Shown: positions 31,310 to 39,768, counted from the stretch's first letter. The stretch is 64,000 nt of DNA from an uncultured Eubacteriales bacterium (GCA_934446365.1 CAKSDZ010000001.1:1-64000); one strand, 5' to 3'. The notes: a model not told the origin generated them from the sequence alone. Translations and numbers: made by a program.

Positions 31310-33525
31310 TCGAAAAAATTTTTCATTACGGCGATAAATGCGTCCGCATAACGGCGTGCGCCGAGAATGCGGTGAGAATCCGCGTGGGGGCCGAGCAGGG
31401 GGAATCGCTCTTCGACCGGTACGGGCTTTACAGAAAGCCGGACGAGGCTTGCGGCTGGGAGCTTGCAAACGGGGTTTCGGCGGGAGAGCTTGCCGTCACC
31501 TTTGAAGAGGGAATCGTCACGTTTGGAAGCGGCCGCTTCGAGCGGAAAATGGATGTGCGCAGCCTTGACACCGATGCGGTAAAGGCTTATTTCAACGACA
31601 CGCTGGGCGGTATGCGTCCGCCGCAGAAGCAGATTATCGGCGAGGACGGAAAACGCGGCTACGGCGCCGTGGATTTCCAGCAGAATCCGAAATATGCGGC
31701 GGTTTCCGGTATCGAGGGCGAGCTTTTCTACGGACTCGGTGCCGCCAATCCCGACCGCATCGTGCTCAACGGAAAAACCTATCTCGAGCGTGTCGTCTAT
31801 CAGAGCAACGAGATGCCGGTTCCGTTTCTCATGACCAAGGCCGGCTACGGAATCCTCTGCAATTCCACGTGGTGGCACGGCATCGATGTTTGTGCCCGTG
31901 ACGCACATGAAATCCTGTGGTATCTGCCGGACGGCGATATCGATTTCACCGTGTTCGCCGGCGATACGCTCGCGGCGCTTCTCGAACGCTTCACCTATAT
32001 CACCGGACGCCCGGCGTTGCTGCCGAAATGGGCATACGGTCTTGCCTTTATCGATCAGTATACGGCGGACCAGTATGAGATCATGCGCAATGCGGCGACC
32101 TTCCGCGAGAAAAAGCTGCCGTGCGATTCGATAAGCCTGGAGCCGGGCTGGATGGAGAAGCGGTACGATTTTTCCGTGAATAAGAAATGGAACCGCGGGC
32201 GTTATCTGATTGAGGAATGGGCGCGCGCGAAGGAACCGGGACACGTCAATCCGAATTTCTTTACGGCGGCGCTTTCGCGATACGGCTTCAAGCTCCATCT
32301 GTGGCTTTGCTGCGAGCATGATTTCACCGCCGAGGAGGAGCGCCGCATCGGCAACGAGGTGGCGCCGGAGATTCCGGATTGGTTCGATCACTTGAAGCAG
32401 TTTGTCTGCGACGGCGCGTCGTCGTTCAAGCTCGACCCGTGCCATACCGTCGACAATGCGGACGAGCGACGCGTCTATGCCAACGGTCACGGTGAGCCGG
32501 AGATGCACAATCTCATCCAGACGTTGTATATGCGCGATATGTATCGCGGCGCCGCGGAATACACGGGACTCCGTCCGATGCACCATTACTGCGGCGGTTA
32601 TACGGGAACGGGCGCATACGGCGCCTCCAATACGGGCGACAACGGCGGAGAACTGACGACGCTTGTCTGGATTCTCAGCTGCGGCATGTCCGGTATTTCT
32701 AACTTAACCTGTGATATGAACGTATTCGAGAAGCACACGCTGCATTATTGCTTCTTTACCGCATGGTGCCAGCTCAACAGCTGGTGCGGCTTCGCCCATC
32801 CGTGGTGGGCGGGCGAGGAAATCGAGCCGGTTTTTGCGTTCTATGACAGACTTCGCTACCGTCTTTTGCCGTATATTTATTCGACGGCGATTACGGCGAA
32901 CCTCACCGGAATGCCGGTCTGCCGTGCGATGCCGCTGATGTTCGAGGATGACGCTTTGCAAAACGCCGTCTGCGAGTATATGTTCGGTGAAAATCTGCTG
33001 GTCGGCGCGTTCTCGGATGAGATTTATCTGCCGGCGGGGAACATTTGGATCGATTATTGGAGCGGCAAGGTCTACGAAGGCGGTGCGGTGGTGAAGCCGG
33101 AGATTCCGGATGACCGCGGCGGCTTCCTCTTTGTGCGCGGCGGCGCGATTATCCCGACCGACGTGCCCCGCCAGCACACGAATCCGGGCGATACGGAGAA
33201 TATCATTCTTGAACTTTATCCGCACGGCGTTTCTTATTACGATTTCTATGAGGACGACGGCATGACGCTCGAATATAACGACGGCAAACGTGCCGTGACG
33301 CGCATTTCCATGGCGGAGGCGGACGGTCGCTGCGATATCGGCATCGGTGAGCGCGAGGGCGAATTTGAGGGGATTGGAAAGAGAACCTATACCGCCCGCA
33401 TATTTGCGGAGAATAAGCCAAAGAAAATCACGGTGGGCGGAAGGTCCGTCGAATTTGAATACGACGGAAGATTCGCGGCCTTTGAGCTGGGCGGGGAAAC
33501 CGAGGCGGCTGTCTTCTTTGCCTAA
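31306..33525 (+). CDS. GH31 family alpha-glucosidase/xylosidase
   Basis: 739 residues; begins in an overlap with the lipoprotein gene. Residues about 1-200 are the N-terminal beta sandwich, then the GH31 barrel with WAYGLAFIDQYTADQYE, FKLDPCHTVDNADERR (nucleophile Asp377), HHYCGGYTGTGAYG and the acid/base Asp445 in NTGDNGG. A proximal beta domain follows. No signal peptide. Specificity for alpha-glucoside versus alpha-xyloside cannot be read from the sequence. With the adjacent GH29 enzyme it points to intracellular breakdown of glycan fragments. Confidence 0.9.
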   Translation: MIEKIFHYGDKCVRITACAENAVRIRVGAEQGESLFDRYGLYRKPDEACGWELANGVSAGELAVTFEEGIVTFGSGRFERKMDVRSLDTDAVKAYFNDTLGGMRPPQKQIIGEDGKRGYGAVDFQQNPKYAAVSGIEGELFYGLGAANPDRIVLNGKTYLERVVYQSNEMPVPFLMTKAGYGILCNSTWWHGIDVCARDAHEILWYLPDGDIDFTVFAGDTLAALLERFTYITGRPALLPKWAYGLAFIDQYTADQYEIMRNAATFREKKLPCDSISLEPGWMEKRYDFSVNKKWNRGRYLIEEWARAKEPGHVNPNFFTAALSRYGFKLHLWLCCEHDFTAEEERRIGNEVAPEIPDWFDHLKQFVCDGASSFKLDPCHTVDNADERRVYANGHGEPEMHNLIQTLYMRDMYRGAAEYTGLRPMHHYCGGYTGTGAYGASNTGDNGGELTTLVWILSCGMSGISNLTCDMNVFEKHTLHYCFFTAWCQLNSWCGFAHPWWAGEEIEPVFAFYDRLRYRLLPYIYSTAITANLTGMPVCRAMPLMFEDDALQNAVCEYMFGENLLVGAFSDEIYLPAGNIWIDYWSGKVYEGGAVVKPEIPDDRGGFLFVRGGAIIPTDVPRQHTNPGDTENIILELYPHGVSYYDFYEDDGMTLEYNDGKRAVTRISMAEADGRCDIGIGEREGEFEGIGKRTYTARIFAENKPKKITVGGRSVEFEYDGRFAAFELGGETEAAVFFA

Positions 33526-33541
33526 ACAGGGAGGAACCAAG

Positions 33542-34180
33542 ATGCTGGAAATTACGAATACAAGCGTTATGAATTTGGAAAACGCCATGCGCGGCGCGCG
33601 CAATCCGCTGAACAGCTGGGCGCGCAGCGACAGCGCCTACGATGCGGACGGAAATTATATCCTCGGGGAAAACGATATCGGACTCGGCATGCGGCTTTGC
33701 CGCGCCGGCTCCGATCACCGGAAATTCATTCGGCAAATCATCGTTTCCGCGGATATCACGGCGCCGCTGTATTGGTGGAAGGAATTCGACACTTATAAGG
33801 TCGGAACCGTCGCCAATTCCACGAGCACGATGCACAAAATCCAAGCGAAGGAATTTTCGCGCGGCGATTTTTCGCACGATCATATGAGCGAGACCGCACT
33901 CACGTGTCTCGACGGCATCATTGCGTGCTTGGAGGAGCGCAGGCTTCGTTTCCTTGAAACGAAGGATAAGGCGTTCTGGTATGATATGATTCAGCTTTTG
34001 CCGGCGAGTTACAATCAGCTGCGCACGGTGACGCTGAATTATGAGGTGCTTGTCAACATCTACTATGCGAGACGCACGCATAAGCTCGACGAATGGCACA
34101 CGGTATGCCGCTGGATCGAATCGCTCCCGTATGCGAAGGAATTTATCCTTTCTATCGGAAGTAAGGAAGAAGGGAACTGA
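33542..34180 (+). CDS. ThyX-like protein of unknown role
   Basis: 212 residues; ATG after CAGGGAGGAACC, 16 bases from the GH31 stop. The block DITAPLYWWKEFDTY followed by VGTVANSTSTMHKI is reminiscent of phage and Firmicutes proteins related to flavin-dependent thymidylate synthase; NSTSTM sits where ThyX has NExSxRY, but the RHR of the ThyX motif is missing (WKEF instead). So a thymidylate synthase activity is not supported. A later part (LPASYNQLRTVTLNYEVLVN) is helical. It is inside the sugar-enzyme operon, an unexpected place. I am moderately sure of the family relation and make no claim on function. Confidence 0.55.
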   Translation: MLEITNTSVMNLENAMRGARNPLNSWARSDSAYDADGNYILGENDIGLGMRLCRAGSDHRKFIRQIIVSADITAPLYWWKEFDTYKVGTVANSTSTMHKIQAKEFSRGDFSHDHMSETALTCLDGIIACLEERRLRFLETKDKAFWYDMIQLLPASYNQLRTVTLNYEVLVNIYYARRTHKLDEWHTVCRWIESLPYAKEFILSIGSKEEGN

Positions 34181-34181
34181 T

Positions 34182-35486
34182 ATGACCTATGAAGAATATG
34201 CGGCGTTCTGTGCCGCAACCAAGGAGAAACGCATCGAATGGTTTCGGAACGCGCGCTTCGGAATGTTTATCCATTACGGGCTTTTTTCCTCTCACGGGAT
34301 GGGGGAATGGGCGCAGGTGTGGGAAAACATCAAAATCTCCGATTATGAAAAGCTCGCCTCCGCGTTTTGCCCGAAAGAGGGCTGTGCCGACGAGTGGTGC
34401 CGGCTGGCCAAGGAAGCCGGCGCAAAGTACGCGGTGCTCACGACGCGCCATCACGAGGGATTTTCACTGTGGGATTCCAAGATCAATCCGTTCAATTCCG
34501 TGAACTACGGTCCGCACCGCGATATCGTGCGGGAATTTGTCGACGCCTGCCGCAGATATGACCTGAAAATCGGACTTTATTCGTCACTGATGGACTGGCG
34601 CCATCCCGACGCATGGAAGTGCATGACGGACGAGGGGGCGCGGGCACGCTTCACGAAATACATCGAGAACCTCAATACGGAGCTTTTCACGAATTACGGG
34701 AAAATCGATATCCTTTGGTACGATATGCCGTGGCCGCGCATGAGCTCGAAGGACTGGGATTCGGTGAACCGCAACTATAAGATAAGGGGACTTCAACCGG
34801 ATATCCTCATCAACAACCGCAGCCGGATGCCGGAAGACTTTTTCACGCCGGAGGATGCGATTGTCGCGGAGGACGGAAGCGACTGGGAGGCCTGCATGAC
34901 CTTCAACGGCATTTCATGGGGCTATGTGGACGAGGCGCAGATTACACCGTATTCCTATACGGCAAATCAAATCGTGCGCATGTTGCAGCGCTGTTCCGCC
35001 GCGGGCGGCAATCTGCTGCTCAATATCGGGCCGAAAGCGGACGGCTCCGTTCCGCGTGAGGCGGTGGAGCCGTTGCAAAAAGTCGGCGCATGGCTCCGCG
35101 AAAACGGGGAGGCGGCATACGGTCTGAAAAAGAAAATTTCCTGCGAGGAGTGCGGCGCCAACAACGTTTCCAAATGCACGGTATCGCCGGACGGAAAGAC
35201 CGTTTATGTGTGGAATTATATTTGGCCGCGGACGGGAGAGATGGTCTTCGGCGGATACAAAAAAGCGCCGCGGCGCATCTCGGTGCTTGCGACCGGCGAG
35301 CCTCTTGATTTTGCGATGGACGGACACCGTATCGTGTTCAAATCGCTGCCGCAGTCATCTCCCGACCGGAATTTGGGCATTGCCGTGCTGAAAATGGAAT
35401 TTGACGAGCCGTATGACTATTGCTACGGCAGCTATTATCCGCAGGTCCATGAGGGCAAGGATGCTTCGGAAGGGCTTGGAAACTGA
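34182..35486 (+). CDS. GH29 alpha-L-fucosidase
   Basis: 434 residues; the ATG follows GGAAGAAGGGAA and overlaps nothing: it lies one base after the ThyX-like stop. GH29 marks: WFRNARFGMFIHYGLFSS, LTTRHHEGFSLWDS, GLYSSLMDWR, and the nucleophile Asp181 in KIDILWYDMPWP. The C-terminal domain is a short beta sandwich. It would remove terminal alpha-L-fucose. No signal peptide, so the substrate is imported or endogenous. It is part of the same co-directional run as GH31. Confidence 0.9.
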   Translation: MTYEEYAAFCAATKEKRIEWFRNARFGMFIHYGLFSSHGMGEWAQVWENIKISDYEKLASAFCPKEGCADEWCRLAKEAGAKYAVLTTRHHEGFSLWDSKINPFNSVNYGPHRDIVREFVDACRRYDLKIGLYSSLMDWRHPDAWKCMTDEGARARFTKYIENLNTELFTNYGKIDILWYDMPWPRMSSKDWDSVNRNYKIRGLQPDILINNRSRMPEDFFTPEDAIVAEDGSDWEACMTFNGISWGYVDEAQITPYSYTANQIVRMLQRCSAAGGNLLLNIGPKADGSVPREAVEPLQKVGAWLRENGEAAYGLKKKISCEECGANNVSKCTVSPDGKTVYVWNYIWPRTGEMVFGGYKKAPRRISVLATGEPLDFAMDGHRIVFKSLPQSSPDRNLGIAVLKMEFDEPYDYCYGSYYPQVHEGKDASEGLGN

Positions 35487-35498
35487 AAGGGAAGGTAA

Positions 35499-36680
35499 AT
35501 GAAATACGATTTTGAAACGCTGATTCCGCGCTATGGCGTCGGTTCCGGCAAATGGGATGAAATGCGGGAGGAGATACCGGATATTCCGGACGATATCGTG
35601 CCTCTGTCGGTGGCGGATATGGAATTCAAAAATGCGCCCGAGATTGTCGAGGGACTGAAAGAGTATCTCGATACCTCAATTCTCGGCTATACGCATGCGA
35701 CGGATGCGTATTATCGGGCGGTGACAGGCTGGATGGAGCGCCGTCACGGCTTTTCACCGAAAAAAGAATGGTTTGTCGAATATGCCGGCGTTGTGCCGGC
35801 CCTGCGGCATATGGTGGGCGTCTTCACAAAACCGGGCGACAGCGTGATGATTACGACGCCGGTTTATTATCCGTTTCGGGGAGCCGCCGAATTCAACCGC
35901 TGCCATGTCGTGGAAAACGAGCTTATCGAAAAGGACGGCCGGTATACGATTGATTTTGCGGATTTTGAGGAAAAGGCGAAGCGCGAGGAGGTCAAGCTCT
36001 ATATCCTTTGCAGTCCGCACAATCCCGTCGGGCGCGTGTGGACGGAGGAGGAGCTTCGTCGGATTGCGGAAATCTGCCTTGCCAACGATGTGTTTATCCT
36101 GTCGGATGAAATCCATTTCGATTTGATTATGCCGGGATATCGGCATGTTTCCATGATGAATCTGGAAGAGAAGTACCGCGACAACTGCGCGGTATGCACA
36201 TCTCCCGGCAAGACGTTCAATCTGGCGGGTATGCAGGCGTCGAACATCTTCATCTCGGACGAACGGCGCAGAGAAGCGGTCGGACGTGCTCGTGGTCATT
36301 TTTCACTGAATGCCCTCAGCTACAAGGCGACGGAGCTTGCATATACGCGAAGTGAGGAATGGATGCGTGAGATGCTTGGTTATATAGATGCGAATAAAAC
36401 CTTTGTCACGGCTTTTTTAAGGGAGCATCTGCCGTTTGTCAAGGTGACGGAGCTTGAAGGGACCTATCTTCTGTGGCTGGATTTCCGTGCATTGGGACTT
36501 TCCAAGCAGGAATTGGAAGAGCTGATGAGAAAGAAAGCCTATCTTTTCCTCGATGAGGGCTATATTTTCGGACGGGGCGGCGAAGGCTTTGAGAGACTGA
36601 ATCTCGCCTGCCCGCGCCGTGTGCTCGCCGGCGCTCTCGAGCGATTGGAGAAAGCGGTCCTCGAAATATACCGCGCATAA
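35499..36680 (+). CDS. PLP-dependent aminotransferase, PatB/MalY (C-S lyase) family
   Basis: 393 residues; ATG after AAAGGGAAGG. Fold type I: PLSVADMEFKNAPEIVEGLK start, PVYYPFRGAAEF, SPHNPVGRVWTEEEL, LSDEIHFDL and the PLP-binding Lys238 in SPGKTFNLAGMQASN. The family is often annotated as cystathionine beta-lyase or MalY; the E. coli MalY protein also modulates maltose-regulon expression. The reaction here is likely C-S lysis of cystathionine or cysteine conjugates. Its place at the end of an alpha-glucan operon is worth noting but does not prove a regulatory role. Confidence 0.9.
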   Translation: MKYDFETLIPRYGVGSGKWDEMREEIPDIPDDIVPLSVADMEFKNAPEIVEGLKEYLDTSILGYTHATDAYYRAVTGWMERRHGFSPKKEWFVEYAGVVPALRHMVGVFTKPGDSVMITTPVYYPFRGAAEFNRCHVVENELIEKDGRYTIDFADFEEKAKREEVKLYILCSPHNPVGRVWTEEELRRIAEICLANDVFILSDEIHFDLIMPGYRHVSMMNLEEKYRDNCAVCTSPGKTFNLAGMQASNIFISDERRREAVGRARGHFSLNALSYKATELAYTRSEEWMREMLGYIDANKTFVTAFLREHLPFVKVTELEGTYLLWLDFRALGLSKQELEELMRKKAYLFLDEGYIFGRGGEGFERLNLACPRRVLAGALERLEKAVLEIYRA

Positions 36681-36785
36681 AAACTGTGGGAACTACGGCG
36701 TCATGCCGTTATGTGTCGGACGACAGAAAATCTTTCGGTAAGAGATTACAATTTGAATATGCCGTTATTACGGCGGGAGGCAATG

Positions 36786-37457
36786 ATGAAAAAAACGATA
36801 AAAACAGCGTTATCCCTCATAATCGCAGCGTCGCTTTTGCTTTTGATGGCATCCTGCACTTTTTCGGAGGTTTTACAGAAATTATTCGTCGGCAGCATGG
36901 ACGACGGCACCGCGGATTTTGATATGGGAGTAATCGAGTTAGGCACATATGTAAGCGATTTTTCCGGCATGAAATTCACGCTTCCGGAGAGTTGGGATTT
37001 TTATGACAGGGAAGAACTTCTCCAAATGTCCGGACTCGATGAGAACGGCGACGAGGATGCCCTGAAAAAGGAGCTGCTCCAAAAGACCACGGTTTACGAT
37101 ATGTTTGCGGTCGATTCCGTGACCGGTATGAATGTGATTGTGCTGTATGAAAACATCAAGGTTCAGGGCATGAACCCGGAAACCTTCGATGCGCAGGCTT
37201 ATGCCGCCGCTTTGACGGGCAATCTTGAAAAGCAGACGACGATTCAGTATACGAAATCAAGCGAGCAGACCGTTTCCGTCGGCGGATACGAATTTCTCGA
37301 GCTTTCCTATGAAGCGTATTATCCGGATTATGATTTTTCCATCGGACAAAAATATTATATCCGGAAAATCGATGATTTTATCATGGGCATTATTGTGACG
37401 GAGGGCGACGGCAGCTTTGATGAGATGTCCCCGCTTTCCTATTTTTCGGCGAAATGA
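36786..37457 (+). CDS. Lipoprotein of unknown function
   Basis: 223 residues. GCGGGAGG fits best with the second of two adjacent ATG codons. Lipoprotein signal KKTIKTALSLIIAASLLLLM followed by A-S-C, then a beta-rich domain with the segments YVSDFSGMKFTLPESWDFYD and SVGGYEFLELSYEAYY. This resembles the small lipid-anchored proteins of Clostridia with a PsbP/DUF-like fold (FTLPESW is common there), but I cannot assign a family with confidence. It ends the glycogen/sugar run; a terminator follows at once. Confidence 0.75.
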   Translation: MKKTIKTALSLIIAASLLLLMASCTFSEVLQKLFVGSMDDGTADFDMGVIELGTYVSDFSGMKFTLPESWDFYDREELLQMSGLDENGDEDALKKELLQKTTVYDMFAVDSVTGMNVIVLYENIKVQGMNPETFDAQAYAAALTGNLEKQTTIQYTKSSEQTVSVGGYEFLELSYEAYYPDYDFSIGQKYYIRKIDDFIMGIIVTEGDGSFDEMSPLSYFSAK

Positions 37458-37495
37458 GAAAGGAAAAGCGTCATGGTGCTTTTTGTATAAGAGAA

Positions 37496-37530
37496 GATAA
37501 AAGACCTTGCTGCAAGCAAGGTCTTTTATC
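37496..37530. terminator. Bidirectional intrinsic terminator
   Basis: Perfect 15-bp stem GATAAAAGACCTTGC with its complement, 5-base loop; ends the lipoprotein unit on the plus strand and the Cys-rich gene on the minus strand. Confidence 0.8.
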
Positions 37531-37564
37531 TTGATTTCGGATAAATCGGCGCATGGGCCGATTG

Positions 37565-38038
37565 TCAGTTTTTTGCGTGCTTTCGCTTTTTATATAGGAT
37601 GATTTCCGCATCGGAACCGTTCTCGCCGTATTCACAAACCAAAAGATGGTTTTCGTCTGCGGCGAGCCCGTAGCATCTGTCACTGCCTTTTTTACAGATT
37701 TGATTTCCTAAATATACTTTGCCGTCATTGAGCAGCTTCACGGTCTGTCCGCTCGGAAGCGCGTATTCCACATTGATATAGGAGCCGATGAGCGCGTTGA
37801 GGCGTGTCACTTTCTCCATGTCTTCTATGCCGAGTGCGTTGAATTCTGCAATCAACTGTTCTTTTAGCTCACAGTCATTTTCCGAGAATTTGCCGCTGTG
37901 TCCGCAGCTTTCGTTCCCACAGCATGCGGCAACAACACATCCTCCGTGAAACGGGACTCCTTTTTGTGTGCTGCATCCGCCGCAGGTATCTTTGACGGTA
38001 CACTTCGCACAGTCATATCCGCAGATAGATGGGGACAT
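37565..38038 (-). CDS. Cys-rich DUF3795-like protein
   Basis: 157 residues from the ATG that has GGAGGT 7 bases upstream; an in-frame GTG nine bases earlier would overlap the SD. The N-terminal 50 residues have many Cys: ICGYDCAKCTVKDTCGGC, then CVVAACCGNESCGHS and DCELK, the pattern of DUF3795-type putative metal- or Fe-S-binding proteins. A beta domain follows (INVEYALPSGQTVKLLNDGK). Single gene; a consensus promoter lies in front. Function unknown, likely cytoplasmic. Confidence 0.8.
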   Translation of the reverse strand: MSPSICGYDCAKCTVKDTCGGCSTQKGVPFHGGCVVAACCGNESCGHSGKFSENDCELKEQLIAEFNALGIEDMEKVTRLNALIGSYINVEYALPSGQTVKLLNDGKVYLGNQICKKGSDRCYGLAADENHLLVCEYGENGSDAEIILYKKRKHAKN

Positions 38039-38080
38039 AGGAAACACCTCCGTGTCATTTCTGCTTTTTTTTTTGAAATC

Positions 38081-38109
38081 ATTATACTATAAAATAAGCG
38101 GAAACGCAA
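38081..38109 (-). promoter_or_regulatory. Promoter of the Cys-rich gene
   Basis: On the minus strand: TTGCGT, 17-base spacer, perfect TATAAT, 43 bases before the start codon. Confidence 0.7.
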
Positions 38110-38208
38110 GATAAAAAACAATCCGCATTTGGCTTCGGTTTTAACCGGAGGATGAAACCGGATTTTGTGATAATTTGAATAAAAATATTTCAAAAACAAG
38201 AAAAAATA

Positions 38209-38237
38209 TTGACAAATCATGATATGAATGCTATGAT
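38209..38237 (+). promoter_or_regulatory. Promoter of the type I toxin mRNA
   Basis: TTGACA, 17-base spacer, TATGAT. The predicted start is base 38244, the first G of GGAGTTGCC, which is complementary to the 3' region of the same transcript. Confidence 0.8.
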
Positions 38238-38321
38238 TTCTATGGAGTTGCCATAACGGTGGCGGTTGCTTCCTCGATTTGAGGGAGAACGTTTCTTTTG
38301 CTCCCTCGATGAGAGGGGGTG

Positions 38322-38414
38322 ATGCCGGTGTATCTTACGCTTACGGAACTTATTGCAATCCTTACATTGCTTGTTCTCGTTGCGCAGTACATACAAGCAC
38401 AAAAAAAGAAATAA
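38322..38414 (+). CDS. Hydrophobic holin-like type I toxin peptide (30 residues)
   Basis: ATG preceded by GAGGGGGTG. The peptide begins MPVYLTLTELIAILTLL, continues with one membrane helix and ends in a basic QAQKKK tail, as in the small putative holin-like toxins of type I toxin-antitoxin loci (the TxpA/BsrG/Hol_Tox group). Its SD can be hidden in the hairpin CCCTC-GATGA-GAGGG at 38303-38317. The mRNA 5' end (GGAGTTGCC, 38244-38252) is exactly complementary to GGCAACTCC at 38475-38483 and ACGGT (38256-38260) to ACCGT (38466-38470), so the ends can fold together. The AAA/AAG lysine codons provide the T tract of the antisense RNA terminator. Membrane action and toxicity are inferred from the family. 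Confidence 0.75.
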   Translation: MPVYLTLTELIAILTLLVLVAQYIQAQKKK

Positions 38415-38489
38415 CCGCCCAGCGACCAACTTAGCGGTTATTTCATAATCACTAACAAGGGAGCGACCGTCATCGGCAACTCCTTCTAT
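38400..38489 (-). ncRNA. Antisense RNA antitoxin of the type I locus
   Basis: Bounded by its own promoter on the minus strand and a hairpin with seven T. About 88 bases long, fully complementary to the last toxin codons and the 3' untranslated region up to 38483. It contains GGAGTTGCCGATGACGG, similar to the toxin mRNA 5' end, so it can compete for the same partner sequence. This is the arrangement expected of cis-encoded RNA antitoxins; ends are predicted, not measured. Confidence 0.65.
38401..38444 (-). terminator. Terminator of the antisense RNA, within the toxin gene end
   Basis: Stem GAAATAACCGC and its complement with a 15-base loop. On the minus strand it is followed by seven T, encoded opposite the toxin's lysine codons; on the plus strand the stem contains the toxin stop codon. 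Confidence 0.7.
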
Positions 38490-38494
38490 ATATT

Positions 38495-38523
38495 ATATTA
38501 TATCAAGAATTCGGAAATGTCAA
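38495..38523 (-). promoter_or_regulatory. Promoter of the antisense RNA
   Basis: On the minus strand: TTGACA, 17-base spacer and TAATAT, with an overlapping TATAAT at 15-base spacing. Directed at the toxin gene. A second TTGACA lies 16 bases further upstream. Confidence 0.65.
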
Positions 38524-38587
38524 GCTTTTATGCTGTCAAATTTGTCGTTATTTTTTGAAAAAATAAAGGATATAGGAATAAGAAAAT

Positions 38588-38615
38588 AAAAAGCCTTGTA
38601 ACTACAAGGCTTTTT
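38588..38615. terminator. Bidirectional terminator between toxin locus and tRNA-Arg
   Basis: AAAAAGCCTTGTA pairs with its complement. T tracts follow on both strands: it ends tRNA-Arg (minus) 2 bases after the CCA and may also end the toxin mRNA (plus). Confidence 0.75.
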
Positions 38616-38617
38616 AT

Positions 38618-38694
38618 TGGCGCGCCGGACAGGATTCGAACCCGCGACCCCCAGAATCGGAATCTGATGCTCTATCCAGCTGAGCTACCGGCGC
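38618..38694 (-). tRNA. tRNA-Arg (anticodon CCG)
   Basis: Complete cloverleaf on the minus strand: acceptor GCGCCGG/CCGGCGC, D arm GCTC-AGCTGGATA-GAGC, anticodon stem TCAGA/TCTGG with loop TTCCGAT (anticodon CCG, at 38658-38660), T arm with GGTTCGAATCC, discriminator G, and an encoded CCA. It reads the CGG codon. Confidence 0.93.
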
Positions 38695-38720
38695 ATATAC
38701 ACGGCAAAATGACCGTGATT

Positions 38721-39515
38721 TTATGGTTGAAGAAAATGCTCGGCATTCTCGCCGAAGATTTTTCTTTTTTGCTTGTCGTCAAGCTCCAAATTGTCGAGAA
38801 ACGCTTCGACCTCTGCCGGAGATTCCCACGGCATGTCGCTTCCGAACATGACTTTGTCGGGATCATGGCTTTCGAGAAGCTTTTTCACGCCGGACGGGGA
38901 AGCGCCGAGAGCGGGGAAGCTTGTATCGAACCATATGTTTTTCCCGCAGAGATGTTTCAGCACATCCTCATGGTGAACAGCACACCCAAAATGCGCGGCG
39001 CACAGACGCAGAGAGGGAAAACGCTCCAAAATTTTGGCAATATCCTGCGGCTTCGCATGAATATGGTCCCGTGAGGTGGGATCAAGTCCCGCATGAATGA
39101 CGACCGGAAGCGCATATTCCGCACATGCCGCAAAAACCGGCATGAATTTATCATATAGGATGTCATATCCCATAAAATCCGGGTGCAACTTGACGCCGTA
39201 AAGACCGGATTCTTTGATTTGTTTGGCGGCGCGCTTTACATCGGGGTAGTCCGGATGGATGGAGCCGAAAGAATAAACTCTGTTCTGATAGCGGTTGATG
39301 GAAACGGCGAATTCATTGACCTTGTCCTGCTGATGCGGATTGGTCGCGATGTTCAGGACAAAGCATTTGTCGATTCCGTCGCGGTCGAGAACCGCGAGAA
39401 GTCCGTTAAGTGTTCCGTCGCACCGCGGATAAAGCGCGTCGTTTGTTTCCAGCTTGGCAAGCGCCCTCGGTGCGAGGGCATCGGGAAAGCAATGGGTATG
39501 TGCGTCAATCCTCAT
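38721..39515 (-). CDS. Amidohydrolase-family metal-dependent hydrolase
   Basis: 264 residues. It is a TIM-barrel of the amidohydrolase_2 type: RIDAHTHCFPD with the metal-binding HxH at the start, YGVKLHPDF, VVIHAGLDP with the next His, LRLCAAHFGC and the Asp in MFGSDMPWESP. Such enzymes hydrolyse or decarboxylate small cyclic or carboxylated substrates; the substrate is unknown. It overlaps the upstream TSCPD gene by 11 bases, so it is the second gene of a two-gene operon read away from the ribosomal operon. Confidence 0.85.
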   Translation of the reverse strand: MRIDAHTHCFPDALAPRALAKLETNDALYPRCDGTLNGLLAVLDRDGIDKCFVLNIATNPHQQDKVNEFAVSINRYQNRVYSFGSIHPDYPDVKRAAKQIKESGLYGVKLHPDFMGYDILYDKFMPVFAACAEYALPVVIHAGLDPTSRDHIHAKPQDIAKILERFPSLRLCAAHFGCAVHHEDVLKHLCGKNIWFDTSFPALGASPSGVKKLLESHDPDKVMFGSDMPWESPAEVEAFLDNLELDDKQKRKIFGENAEHFLQP

Positions 39516-39768
39516 CGGATTTTAACGCCTCTTCGATCGCTTTTGCAAGCTGGTCGGGACAGGATGTGCCACGGCCGCCGCAGTCCGTTCCTTTGAGTTT
39601 TTCGATGACGTCTTCCGCTTTCATTCCTCTGACGAGCTGTGCAATTCCTTTTGTATTTCCGTTGCATCCTCCGACGAACTGCACCGATTGAATGATGCCG
39701 TCCTCGATTTGGACTTTGATCTGACGCGAGCAGGTGCCGCGCGTCGTGTATTCTATATTTTTAACCAT
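39505..39768 (-). CDS. TSCPD-domain protein
   Basis: 87 residues. The protein shows the TIGR03905/TSCPD pattern: YTTRGTCSRQIKVQIEDG, VQFVGGCNGNTKGIAQLV, and the name-giving CGGRGTSCPDQLAKAI at the end. Four Cys are well placed for metal or cofactor binding. These domains occur alone or at the C-terminus of adenosylcobalamin-dependent ribonucleotide reductase. The function of the stand-alone form is not known. First gene of the pair with the amidohydrolase; a TATAAT lies on the minus strand at 39873-39878. Confidence 0.88.
   Translation of the reverse strand: MVKNIEYTTRGTCSRQIKVQIEDGIIQSVQFVGGCNGNTKGIAQLVRGMKAEDVIEKLKGTDCGGRGTSCPDQLAKAIEEALKSDED

Noticed and set aside
33347..33541. 65-codon upstream extension of the ThyX-like gene
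   Set aside because: It overlaps the GH31 3' end, is Arg-rich shadow sequence, and the GGAGG before 33542 marks the start.
33750..33850. ThyX catalytic motif as evidence for thymidylate synthase
   Set aside because: The RHR and final RY of the motif are missing, so activity is not supported despite the similar layout.
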